Assembly (NCBI RefSeq): GCF_014252355.1
Contig: NZ_CP059217.1
Coordinates: 413,273 to 477,272 of the forward strand
DNA length: 64,000 nucleotides
Reading direction: 5' to 3'
Origin: Blattabacterium cuenoti
Lineage (GTDB): Bacteria > Bacteroidota > Bacteroidia > Flavobacteriales > Blattabacteriaceae
The notes beneath the pieces were generated by a model. That model had not been told where the DNA came from and did not search any database. It was given only the letters and a program-made list of their open reading frames with translations. Positions within the stretch are counted from its first letter, which is position 1, and the number at the start of each line of letters is the position of its first letter. The translations under genes and the position numbers were made by a program. Shown here piece by piece: positions 19,329 to 28,104 of the stretch.

Positions 19329-22300
19329 TTAAATTTTTTTAATTATTATATATATTAATTCTTTACCAAGAATTATTTTTTCTCCTATTTGTTTTACATT
19401 ATTTTTATTATATTCTTTTATTAATAAATTATTTGATAAAGTTTCTTTACATATATAATTTTTATATTTATTAATAATAAATATTAATTTTTTATTATTT
19501 ATATAAATTATTATTAATATTTTCTCAGTGACTATACAATTATTAATTTTTCTTAATTTTTGAATATTTCTTATTAAATCTCTGATTATGCCTTCTTCTA
19601 AAAGAGAATTGGAAATATTTAAATCTAATGCTACAGTCACATCTTCATTAGATAAAATATCCCAATATTTTACACATTTATTAATGATTTTAACATCTTT
19701 AATAGATAACAAAATATTTTGTCCTTTTAAATAAATAGTATATTGTTGATTTTTTTCAAAGTCTTCAATGTCTTTGGTATTTAATTTTTTAATAATATTA
19801 GCTATTTTTTGAGTTAAATTTCCAAATTTAGGTCCTAATAAATTATAAGCAGGTTCAATTGTTTTCTTTATTATATTTGAATATTTATTATAAATATTAT
19901 CAACTATTTCAACATCTTTTATATTAATTTCCATTTTAAAAATATTTGCATATTTTGTAAAATGAATTTTATTTTTTTTGTCTTTAATTCCAATAATAAT
20001 ACGTTGTAATGGCTGCCTGATTTTAATGTTATTTTTTTTTCTGAGTGAAAACACTAAATTAGTAATCCTTTGAATTAAAATCATTTTTTTTTCTAATTGA
20101 TTATTTATTAAATGATAATTATACGTTGGAAACTTACTAAGATGAACACTTTTAAAATTATCTTGTTTTGTAATAGAATTAAGATCTAAAAATATTCTTT
20201 CAGCAAAAAAAGGTATAATAGGGGAGCTTAATTTAGCAACAGTAATTAAACTATTATAAAGAATTTTATATGCTGTTACTTTAGTTTCTGTATAATTTTC
20301 CTTCCAAAATCTTCTTCTACATATTCTAATATACCAATTACTCAATTTATTTAAAACAAATGAAAAAATAATACGAACAGCTTTAGTAGGATTATACTTA
20401 GAATAATAATAATCCACCATTTTAATCATGGAATTTAATTCAGAAATAATCCATAAATCTAATTCTTTATAATCATTATTTTCCTCATTTTCCTCATTAT
20501 CATATAATAAAATATTATTATCAATAACATTATAATTAAATCCATCAATATTTGCATAGATTGCAAAAAAAGAATAAATATTATGAAGTGTTCCAAAAAA
20601 TTTATTAATTACTATATTAATTTCCTTTTTATTAAATTTTAAATTATCCCAAGGTTCAGAACTAAATATAATATACCAACGAATTGCATCTGCTCCGTAT
20701 TCATTAATTAAATGAAAAGGATTAATAGTATTTCCCTTACTTTTTGACATTTTTTTACCTTTTTCATCTAATATTAATCCAGTAGATAAAACAGTTTTAT
20801 ATGCAATAGAATTAAATAATAAAGAACTAATAGTATGTAATGTAAAAAACCATCCTCGTATTTGATCTGTTCCTTCTGCAATAAAATCTGCTGGAAATAA
20901 AATATTTTGATCTATTAATGTTTTATTTTCAAATGGATAATGATATTGTGCATATGGCATAGCTCCAGAATCAAACCAAACATCTATTAACTCTGGATAT
21001 CTAGTCATAGGCAAGCCATTTTTAGATACTAGAATTATTTGATCTAAAAATGGTGTATGCAAATCTATGTTTTCATAATTTTCATTACTCATATTTCCTG
21101 GAATAAATTTATGTAAAACATTTTTTTTCATTAATCCATACTTAATAGATTTTTCTATTTCTAAATATAATTCTTCTATTGAGCCTATTACTATATTTTC
21201 TGTCCCATCTTTAGTTCTCCAAATTGGCATAGGAGTCCCCCAATATCTAGAACGAGATAAATTCCAATCTTTTACATTATTTAACCAAGATTCAAAACGT
21301 TTGTTTCCAATATATTTTGGAACCCAATGAATTTTTTGATTCAAATTAATCAATTTATTTTTCATGTGATTAGTTCGTATAAACCAAGAATCTAACGGAT
21401 AATAAATAATTGGTTTATTAGTTCGCCAACAATGTGGATAATTATGAGTATATTGATATGCTTTAAATAATTGATTGTTATCTTTTAAAAGATTAATAAT
21501 TTGTTTATCTATTGATAATAATTGATGTTCTTGTTTTTGTAAATAAATATTAAATTTTTTATTAAATTCTTGTTTTATATATTTTCCACTAAACATAGTG
21601 GGGCAATTTTTTAAGAATTTTCCTTTTAAATCAACTAATGGAACTGGTATATTTTTTTCATTTAATACTAAAATAGAAGGTAAATTATGTTTTATAGCAA
21701 TTTCAAAATCATCGATTCCAAATGTTGGAGCTATATGAACAATTCCAGTTCCTTCTTTTGTATTTACATAGTTATCTCCATTTACCACTTTAAAAGCATT
21801 TTTCTTTTTTGAAGAAGGAAAAGGAGGAAACCATGGAAATAATTGTTCATATTTTGATCCAATTAAATCTTTGCCTTTAAATTTATATAAAATACAATAA
21901 GGTATTTTATTATTTTTAATTGATAATTTATTAATATCATTATAATTAATAACTTTATAATATTTTTCTATTGGCAATATTTTATTAATTAAATTTTCAT
22001 AAAAAATTATATTTTCTATTTTATCATTATTATTTATAGCAACTAATAAATAATATATATCAGATTTAATAGCTAACGCTATATTAGAAGGTAAAGTCCA
22101 TGGAGTTGTAGTCCATGAAAGAAAATATATTTTACCTACAATATTATTACTAATTTTACTTGGTATTGGTAAAGAATCTTTTTTAGATGTTAATTTAAAA
22201 ATAGGAGTTAAAGTAGTAATTTCTTTATATGCTCCTGGAAAATTTAATTCATGATAACTTAATCCAGTTCCAGCAGCTGGTGAATAAGGTTGAATAGTCA

Positions 22301-22847
22301 TTCCCCTATATATTAAATTATTTTTATATAATTTTTTAATTAACCACCAAATAGTTTCTATATATTTTGTATTATAAGTAATAAATGTATTATTATGATT
22401 TAACCAAAATCCTATTTTTTTTGTAAAATCAACCCATTTTTTTATTGATTTATTAACTAAAGATTTACAAGTATTATTATATGTATTTATACTAATCTTT
22501 TTTCCTATATGATCTTTATTGATTCCTATTTGTTTTTCTACACTTAATTCAATTGGTAATCCATGTGTATCCCAACCAGGATTGATAATAATTATTTTAC
22601 CTTTTAGGGCATAATATCTACAAAAAATATCTTTAATTGTTCTTGCTATAAAATGATGTATACCTGGATCTCCATTCATAGATGGAGGGCCTTCATATAC
22701 AATATATAAAGACTTTCTACTATGATTAGAAATATTTTTATATTGAAAACGTTTTTGAAAAAAATTATTTTTTTCCCAAAAAAATAAAATTTCATTAGAA
22801 ATTTTATTTAAATCTAAATTATTATATTCTTTAAATTTTATATTCAT
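19329..22847 (-). CDS. ileS: Isoleucyl-tRNA synthetase
   Basis: Class I synthetase that charges and proofreads tRNA-Ile. It has 1172 residues. The HIGH-type signature reads GIHH in GDPGIHHFIARTIKD, the variant seen in Bacteroidetes and eukaryote-like IleRS. The KMSKS loop is KKMSKSKGNTINPF. The CP1 editing insertion (WTTTPWTLPSN) is present between them. The C-terminus is very Asn/Ile/Lys-rich and strongly diverged but without stops. The start is ATG; the divergent mutS begins 47 bases away. lspA follows directly, and ileS-lspA adjacency is widespread in bacteria. Confidence 0.97.
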   Translation of the reverse strand: MNIKFKEYNNLDLNKISNEILFFWEKNNFFQKRFQYKNISNHSRKSLYIVYEGPPSMNGDPGIHHFIARTIKDIFCRYYALKGKIIIINPGWDTHGLPIELSVEKQIGINKDHIGKKISINTYNNTCKSLVNKSIKKWVDFTKKIGFWLNHNNTFITYNTKYIETIWWLIKKLYKNNLIYRGMTIQPYSPAAGTGLSYHELNFPGAYKEITTLTPIFKLTSKKDSLPIPSKISNNIVGKIYFLSWTTTPWTLPSNIALAIKSDIYYLLVAINNNDKIENIIFYENLINKILPIEKYYKVINYNDINKLSIKNNKIPYCILYKFKGKDLIGSKYEQLFPWFPPFPSSKKKNAFKVVNGDNYVNTKEGTGIVHIAPTFGIDDFEIAIKHNLPSILVLNEKNIPVPLVDLKGKFLKNCPTMFSGKYIKQEFNKKFNIYLQKQEHQLLSIDKQIINLLKDNNQLFKAYQYTHNYPHCWRTNKPIIYYPLDSWFIRTNHMKNKLINLNQKIHWVPKYIGNKRFESWLNNVKDWNLSRSRYWGTPMPIWRTKDGTENIVIGSIEELYLEIEKSIKYGLMKKNVLHKFIPGNMSNENYENIDLHTPFLDQIILVSKNGLPMTRYPELIDVWFDSGAMPYAQYHYPFENKTLIDQNILFPADFIAEGTDQIRGWFFTLHTISSLLFNSIAYKTVLSTGLILDEKGKKMSKSKGNTINPFHLINEYGADAIRWYIIFSSEPWDNLKFNKKEINIVINKFFGTLHNIYSFFAIYANIDGFNYNVIDNNILLYDNEENEENNDYKELDLWIISELNSMIKMVDYYYSKYNPTKAVRIIFSFVLNKLSNWYIRICRRRFWKENYTETKVTAYKILYNSLITVAKLSSPIIPFFAERIFLDLNSITKQDNFKSVHLSKFPTYNYHLINNQLEKKMILIQRITNLVFSLRKKNNIKIRQPLQRIIIGIKDKKNKIHFTKYANIFKMEINIKDVEIVDNIYNKYSNIIKKTIEPAYNLLGPKFGNLTQKIANIIKKLNTKDIEDFEKNQQYTIYLKGQNILLSIKDVKIINKCVKYWDILSNEDVTVALDLNISNSLLEEGIIRDLIRNIQKLRKINNCIVTEKILIIIYINNKKLIFIINKYKNYICKETLSNNLLIKEYNKNNVKQIGEKIILGKELIYIIIKKI

Positions 22848-22894
22848 AAATAAAAAAATAATCTATTTATATTATATAAAACAATCTCCATTTT

Positions 22895-25519
22895 ATGAAT
22901 AAAAAAAAAAATACCCATTCAATAATAAAAAAGAACGAAACTCCATTAATGGAGCAATATAATGATATAAAATCTAAATATATAGATAGTATTTTATTAT
23001 TTCAAGTAGGAGAATTTTATGAAATTTTTGGACAAGATGCAATTATTTGTTCTAAAATATTAAATATTGTTTTAACAAAACGATCAAATAATAATATTAA
23101 ATTAGCTGGATTTCCATGTCATTCATTATCAACATTTTTACCAAAATTAATACAATCTGGATATCGTGTTGCTATTTGTGATCAAATAGAAACAAAAAAA
23201 GGCAAACATATAGTAAAAAGAGGTGTTACACAAATAGTAACTCCTGGTGTTATACTTGATGAAAATATTTTAAATAGAAAATCTAATAATTTTTTAGCAT
23301 CTATATTTTTAAATAATAATAATATTGGATTAAGTTTTATAGATATTTCTACTGGAGAATTTTTTATAACAGAAGATACTCAAATTAATCTTTTACAATA
23401 TTTAGAACGTTTTAAGCCAAGTGAAATTATTTTTCAAAAAACAGATCAACAATTATATAAAAAATTATTAAAATATCATTATTATACATATCCTATAGAA
23501 AATTGGATGTTTGATTATTCCTTGTCTTATGAAAAATTAACAGATCATTTTAAAACTAATTCATTAAAAGGATTTGGAATAGAAAATATGAAATTAGGAA
23601 TAATAGCTTCTGGATCAATATTAAATTATTTATATAATAATCAATATACACAATTACATCATATTAATCATATAAAAAAAATTAAAAAAGAAAATCATAT
23701 GTGGATTGATGATTTTACTTTTAAAAGTTTAGAAATATTTAATAGTCAAAATAAACAAGGCATATCTTTATTAGATGTAATTGATCAGACATTAACTCCT
23801 ATGGGGAGTAGATTATTAAAACATTGGATATCTTTTCCATTAAAAAATATTTTACAAATTAAACAACGTCAAAATACAGTAAAAGAATTATATCTTAATA
23901 AATCACTATTATATTTTATTAGAACCAAATTAAAAGATATTTATGATATAGAAAGAATAATTTCTAAAATATCTATTGGCAAAATATCACCAAGAGAAAT
24001 ATTAACATTACATAAATCTATAATTGGGATTATACAAATACGAAAAAAAATATTATCATATAATCAAAAGGATTATAATAATTTATGTAAAATTATATCG
24101 TCATTTCAAAATATAGAATTTATATCTAATAAAGTTGTAAATCTTTTTCAACCAAATCCTCCACATAATATAGATAAAGGAAATATAATTGCTAATGGTG
24201 TTTCTCAAGAATTAGATAAAATACGATTAATGTACTTATCTCAAAAAGAATATTTAAATAAATTATGTGAAATAGAAAAATTAAAAACAGGAATTTCAAC
24301 TTTAAAAATTGGATATCATAATTTATTTGGATTTTATTTTGAAATTAAAACTACAAATAAAAAACAAATTCCATCTTATTGGATCCTAAAACAAACATTA
24401 AGTAATGCTAAAAGATATATAACTGAAAAATTAAAAATTTTTGAACATAATATTTTAAATGCAGAACAAAAAATTATTTCTATAGAAAAAGAAATTTTTT
24501 ATAACATAATTCAAAAAATGACAAAAGAAATTAAACCTTTACAAAAAAATGCAAAATTAATATCTGAATTAGATGTATTATGTTCTTTTTCTAAATCTGC
24601 ATTAGATAATAATTATGAAAAACCAAATATTGATAATTCTTTAAAATTTTTTATAAAAGAAGGAAGACATCCAGTTATTGAAAAACAATTCCAATCTAAA
24701 ATAGATTATATACCAAATGATATAATTTTAGATAAAAAAAAGCAACAAATTATGATTATAACTGGCCCTAACATGTCAGGAAAATCAGCTGTTTTACGAC
24801 AAACTGCTATTATTATATTAATGGCACATATTGGTAGTTTTATTCCTGCTAAATATGCACAAATTGGATTAATAGATAGTTTATTTAGTAGAGTAGGTGC
24901 ATCTGATAATATTTCTTTAGGAGAATCTACTTTTATGGTAGAAATGAATGAAACAGCAAATATATTAAACAATATTTCTAAAAGAAGTTTCATTATTTTA
25001 GATGAAATTGGAAGAGGAACTAGTACATATGATGGAATTTCAATAGCATGGGCAATTATTGAATTTTTACATCAAAAAGATTTAAAACCTCTTACACTAT
25101 TTGCAACTCATTATCATGAATTAAATAATATAAATAATTATTTAAAAAGAACAAAAATATTTCATATTTCTATTAAAAAAAATCAGAATAATATTATTTT
25201 TATGCGCAAATTAATTTCTGGTGGATCTGAACATAGTTATGGAATTTATGTAGCAAAAAAATCTGGTATGCCTATATCAATAGTAATAAGAGCTAATGAA
25301 TTACTAAAACAATTTACAAAAACAAAAAATTTTTTAAAAAAAAATACAATCAATGAGATTACTTTGGATGATATATATAAAAAAAAATGTCTTTTTTTGT
25401 TAAAAAAAATAATATATTGTTTACATTCAATAAAAAATATTAATAATATAACTACAGAAACCGCACATATTAAAATACAAGAAATAATAAATTTATTTAA
25501 TAATAATTTGCGAGAATAG
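22895..25519 (+). CDS. mutS: DNA mismatch repair protein MutS
   Basis: Recognises mismatches and small loops. It has 874 residues. The mismatch-binding N-terminal domain contains the Phe-x-Glu motif in VGEFYEIFG (Phe that stacks on the mismatch). The ATPase domain has Walker A GPNMSGKS at residues 624-631, Walker B ILDEIGRGTSTYDG, and FATHYHEL. The stop codon is odd: the last codons run into the first 10 bases of the downstream tRNA-Gly gene, and the TAG stop is bases 8-10 of the tRNA. mutS retention is variable among insect symbionts; whether mutL exists cannot be seen here. Confidence 0.97.
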   Translation: MNKKKNTHSIIKKNETPLMEQYNDIKSKYIDSILLFQVGEFYEIFGQDAIICSKILNIVLTKRSNNNIKLAGFPCHSLSTFLPKLIQSGYRVAICDQIETKKGKHIVKRGVTQIVTPGVILDENILNRKSNNFLASIFLNNNNIGLSFIDISTGEFFITEDTQINLLQYLERFKPSEIIFQKTDQQLYKKLLKYHYYTYPIENWMFDYSLSYEKLTDHFKTNSLKGFGIENMKLGIIASGSILNYLYNNQYTQLHHINHIKKIKKENHMWIDDFTFKSLEIFNSQNKQGISLLDVIDQTLTPMGSRLLKHWISFPLKNILQIKQRQNTVKELYLNKSLLYFIRTKLKDIYDIERIISKISIGKISPREILTLHKSIIGIIQIRKKILSYNQKDYNNLCKIISSFQNIEFISNKVVNLFQPNPPHNIDKGNIIANGVSQELDKIRLMYLSQKEYLNKLCEIEKLKTGISTLKIGYHNLFGFYFEIKTTNKKQIPSYWILKQTLSNAKRYITEKLKIFEHNILNAEQKIISIEKEIFYNIIQKMTKEIKPLQKNAKLISELDVLCSFSKSALDNNYEKPNIDNSLKFFIKEGRHPVIEKQFQSKIDYIPNDIILDKKKQQIMIITGPNMSGKSAVLRQTAIIILMAHIGSFIPAKYAQIGLIDSLFSRVGASDNISLGESTFMVEMNETANILNNISKRSFIILDEIGRGTSTYDGISIAWAIIEFLHQKDLKPLTLFATHYHELNNINNYLKRTKIFHISIKKNQNNIIFMRKLISGGSEHSYGIYVAKKSGMPISIVIRANELLKQFTKTKNFLKKNTINEITLDDIYKKKCLFLLKKIIYCLHSIKNINNITTETAHIKIQEIINLFNNNLRE

Positions 25520-25582
25520 CTCAGTTGGTAGAGTACAACCTTGCCAAGGTTGGGGTCGCGGGTTCGAATCCCGTTTCTCGCT
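25510..25582 (+). tRNA. tRNA-Gly (anticodon GCC)
   Basis: Acceptor stem GCGAGAA/TTCTCGC, D arm TAGCTCAGTTGGTAGAG, anticodon stem CAACC/GGTTG with loop TTGCCAA, and T arm CGCGGGTTCGAATCCCGT. The anticodon GCC reads GGC and GGU. Its first 10 bases also encode the end of mutS on the same strand, so tRNA processing cuts inside the mutS transcript if the two are cotranscribed. Confidence 0.95.
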
Positions 25583-25591
25583 TTTATAAAT

Positions 25592-25677
25592 GCCCAGGTG
25601 GTGGAACAGGTAGACACACAGGACTTAAAATCCTGTGATCATTATCGATCGTACGGGTTCAAATCCCGTCCTGGGTA
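25592..25677 (+). tRNA. tRNA-Leu (anticodon TAA)
   Basis: A class II tRNA with a long variable arm. Acceptor stem GCCCAGG/CCTGGGT (first pair G-U), D arm GGTGGAACAGGTAGACAC, anticodon stem CAGGA/TCCTG with loop CTTAAAA, a variable arm with GATCATTATCGATC, and T arm ACGGGTTCAAATCCCGT. The discriminator is A. The anticodon TAA reads UUA and UUG, the most used Leu codons in this AT-rich genome. The 3' end is overlapped antisense by guaB. Confidence 0.95.
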
Positions 25678-27137
25678 CTTTTAGAATTAAAATAATTTGG
25701 AGATTCTTTAGTTATGCTGACGCTATGTGGATGATTTTCTTTTAATCCAGAATTAGTAATTTTTACAAATCTTCCTTTTTTCATTAATTCTTGAATAGTA
25801 GTGACTCCACAATATCCCATTCCAGAACGTAATCCTCCACAAATTTGATAAATTATATCTTTAATTTTTCCTCTATAAGGAACTCTTGCTTCTATTCCTT
25901 CTGGTACATATTTTTCATTAAAATGTAAATATCTATCTTTACTTCCTCGATTCATAGCAATTAGAGACCCCATTCCTACATAAGTTTTAAATTTTCTACC
26001 TTGATAAATAATTTCTTCACCAGGAGCTTCATCTGTTCCAGCAAATAAACTACCAATCATTACAGCACTGGATCCTGCAGCAATAGCTTTAACAATATCA
26101 CCAGAATATCTTATTCCTCCATCAGAAATGACATTAACATTTTTATCTTTAGCATATTTACAAACATCAAGTATAGCAGTAATTTGTGGCATTCCTACTC
26201 CAGAAATAACTCGTGTAGTACAAATAGATCCAGATCCAATTCCAACTTTTACAATTGTTGTTCCAACATCAATCATTTCTTTAGCACCTTCCATTGTGAC
26301 TATATTTCCAGCAATTAATACAAGTTGTGGAAAATTATTTTTGATTTTTTTAATCATATCTAATACACATTTAGAATGTCCATGTGCTGAATCAATAGAT
26401 ATTATATCTACACCTTCTTTTACTAAAGAATCTATTCTCTCTAAAGAATTTTTTTCTATTCCTATTGCAGCTCCTACTCGTAAACGACCTTTAGAATCTT
26501 TACATGCATTTGGATATTTAATTATATTATCAATATCTTTAATAGTTACTAATCCAACTAACTTTTTAAAGTTATCTACAAGTGGTAATTTTTCTACTTT
26601 TTCTGTTAATAATATTTTTTTAGCTTTTTCTAAAGTAATATTTTTATTAGATACAATTAATTTATTTTTTGTCATAACATTTTCTACTAAAGAATTAATA
26701 TCCATTCTATATTTTATATCTCTTTTAGTTATTATTCCTATTAATGTATTATCATTTTCAACAACAGGAAATCCAGAAATATGATGTTTTTTCATTAATA
26801 ATTGAGCCTCATAAAGTGTAGAAAATCTTGATAAAGTAATAGGATCATCTATAATTCCACTTTCACTTCTTTTTACCAAAAAAACTTCTTTAGATTGATT
26901 TTGTATATTCATATTTTTATGAATAATACCAATTCCACCTTCTCTAGCTATTGAAATCGCTAGAGAAGATTCAGTTACAGTATCCATTGCTGCACTGATA
27001 ATAGGAATATTCATTATTATATCAGATGTTAAATGAGTTTTTAAAGAAACTTCTGATGGAAGAATAGAAGAATAAGATGGTATTATAAGAACATCATCAA
27101 AAGTTAATGCTTCTTTTAAAATTTTATTTTTTATCAT
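25659..27137 (-). CDS. guaB: IMP dehydrogenase
   Basis: Oxidises IMP to XMP, the first committed step to GTP. It has 492 residues. The N-terminal catalytic part (LTFDDVLIIPSYS) is interrupted by a pair of CBS domains (about residues 90-205), and the catalytic loop GSGSICTTRV carries Cys306. The C-terminal part has a NAD/IMP-site GMGSLIAMNRGSKDRY segment. The usual C-terminus (ITKESPNYF) is followed by nine extra residues because the original stop is missing. The frame ends in a TGA inside the antisense strand of tRNA-Leu. The start is ATG. Apart from the tail the protein looks intact. Confidence 0.97.
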   Translation of the reverse strand: MIKNKILKEALTFDDVLIIPSYSSILPSEVSLKTHLTSDIIMNIPIISAAMDTVTESSLAISIAREGGIGIIHKNMNIQNQSKEVFLVKRSESGIIDDPITLSRFSTLYEAQLLMKKHHISGFPVVENDNTLIGIITKRDIKYRMDINSLVENVMTKNKLIVSNKNITLEKAKKILLTEKVEKLPLVDNFKKLVGLVTIKDIDNIIKYPNACKDSKGRLRVGAAIGIEKNSLERIDSLVKEGVDIISIDSAHGHSKCVLDMIKKIKNNFPQLVLIAGNIVTMEGAKEMIDVGTTIVKVGIGSGSICTTRVISGVGMPQITAILDVCKYAKDKNVNVISDGGIRYSGDIVKAIAAGSSAVMIGSLFAGTDEAPGEEIIYQGRKFKTYVGMGSLIAMNRGSKDRYLHFNEKYVPEGIEARVPYRGKIKDIIYQICGGLRSGMGYCGVTTIQELMKKGRFVKITNSGLKENHPHSVSITKESPNYFNSKSTQDGI

Positions 27138-27296
27138 ATAAAAATTGAATTTATAATATTCTTAATTATTAATTTTTAAAACTAAAAAAATATTTTAATT
27201 TTTTTTTGTTATATATATTTTTTCATTTAAAATTTTTATATAAATTTGCTTTGAATGAATATTAAATAATTTTATTAGAATAAAATATTATTAATT

Positions 27297-27626
27297 ATGA
27301 TCAAAAAATTAAAAATTACTATTATTACAATTTGTTTAGCATTATCTTTATTTGTAAGTAGTTGTAATAAATCTAAAAATGAAAATCCTCCTACAATAAC
27401 TGAGGATGATAAAACTATTAATACAACAAATAATGAAAATACAACAAATGATAATACTACTACAACATCTCCATCTCCATCAAATTCTCTTGATGAAGAA
27501 TCATCAAAAACTACTGATGAATCTTCTATCAATTCTGGCTCAAATAAAGATGAAAAAGATAAAATAAATAATACAACAAAAGAATCAGAAATAGAAGATA
27601 AAGAACATGAAAAAAATAGTAAATAA
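27297..27626 (+). CDS. Small Thr/Asn/Ser-rich lipoprotein
   Basis: I recognise no family. The 109-residue product starts with two Lys, a hydrophobic stretch (about residues 7-20) and a lipobox LFVSSC with Cys24, so it should be lipid-modified and cut by LspA. The mature part is almost wholly low complexity: Asn/Thr/Ser with Glu/Asp/Lys, ending in charged residues (EIEDKEHEKNSK), with no aromatic residues after the signal peptide. Such a chain is probably disordered and surface- or periplasm-exposed. The minus-strand frame over the same DNA is Val/Ser/Phe-rich with no signal, so the plus strand is preferred. The gene is divergent from guaB, with a 159-base spacer, and is followed by an unusual C-free spacer. 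Confidence 0.7.
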   Translation: MIKKLKITIITICLALSLFVSSCNKSKNENPPTITEDDKTINTTNNENTTNDNTTTTSPSPSNSLDEESSKTTDESSINSGSNKDEKDKINNTTKESEIEDKEHEKNSK

Positions 27627-27743
27627 TAATTATTATTTTATTGGTGATTATATTATAAGTTAGTTAGTTTAGTTATTAGTTATAAGTTAGTTTAATTAGT
27701 TAAGGTAATGTAAAATAGTGTAATGTAAGGTAAAGTAAATAAT
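27607..27743 (+). repeat. C-free stretch with imperfect TTAGTT and GTAATGTAA repeats
   Basis: From 27607 to 27743 the plus strand contains no C at all. It covers the end of the lipoprotein gene and most of the spacer to rplS. TATAAGTTAGTT occurs at 27654-27665 and again at 27681-27692, and GTAATGTAA occurs at 27705-27713 and 27720-27728, with further partial TTAGTT units between. A pyrimidine-rich run follows at 27744-27780. The function is unknown; slipped-strand expansion of short units is one explanation. Confidence 0.6.
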
Positions 27744-27779
27744 TCTTTTTCTTATCTCTTTTCTTTATTTTTACTTTTT

Positions 27780-28103
27780 TTATATTATTTTTGCTTTTTT
27801 ACCTTTAAGTGATCTAATATAATAAATTTTTGATCTTCTTACTTTTATTTTTTTATTTATTTCTATTTTTTTGATGTTAGGTTGATAAAGATAAAATATT
27901 CTTTCTATTCCTATAGATCTACTTATTTTTCTAACAGTAAAAGTTTTTGTATATCCATTACCTTGTTTTTTAATAACAATTCCTTTAAAATTTTGAAGTC
28001 TTGTTTTTTCACCTTCTTTAATTTCAAAAAAAACAGTAATAATATATCCAGAATTAAAAAAAGGTATATTTTTTTTTAATTGATGTTTAAAATTATTTGA
28101 CAT
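27780..28103 (-). CDS. rplS: 50S ribosomal protein L19
   Basis: Protein at the 30S-50S interface. Its 107 residues contain the L19 pattern: a basic N-terminus, VFFEIKEGEKTRLQNFKGIVI, the TFTVRKISRSIGIERIF segment, and the basic C-terminus KVRRSKIYYIRSLKGKKAKI. It is one base downstream of the phosphoglucosamine-mutase-like gene and probably cotranscribed. Full length. Confidence 0.96.
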   Translation of the reverse strand: MSNNFKHQLKKNIPFFNSGYIITVFFEIKEGEKTRLQNFKGIVIKKQGNGYTKTFTVRKISRSIGIERIFYLYQPNIKKIEINKKIKVRRSKIYYIRSLKGKKAKII

Positions 28104-28104
28104 A

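Noticed and set aside
25246-25617. Minus-strand 123-aa frame covering tRNA-Gly and the mutS end
   Set aside because: It includes the antisense of tRNA-Gly (RNGIRTRDPN-type text is a typical tRNA artefact) and of the conserved MutS C-terminus.
26128-26784. Plus-strand 218-aa frame inside guaB
   Set aside because: Antisense shadow; the guaB frame has all IMPDH motifs.
27140-27296. Bacteroidetes promoter (TTTG at -33 and TAnnTTTG at -7) before the lipoprotein
   Set aside because: TTTG is present near 27247, but no matching -7 element at the right spacing; too weak to annotate.
27275-27532. Minus-strand 85-aa frame rich in Val and Ser opposite the lipoprotein gene
   Set aside because: It is the complement of the Asn/Thr/Asp codon runs of the plus-strand gene. 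It has no signal or recognisable motif, whereas the plus frame has a clean lipobox.
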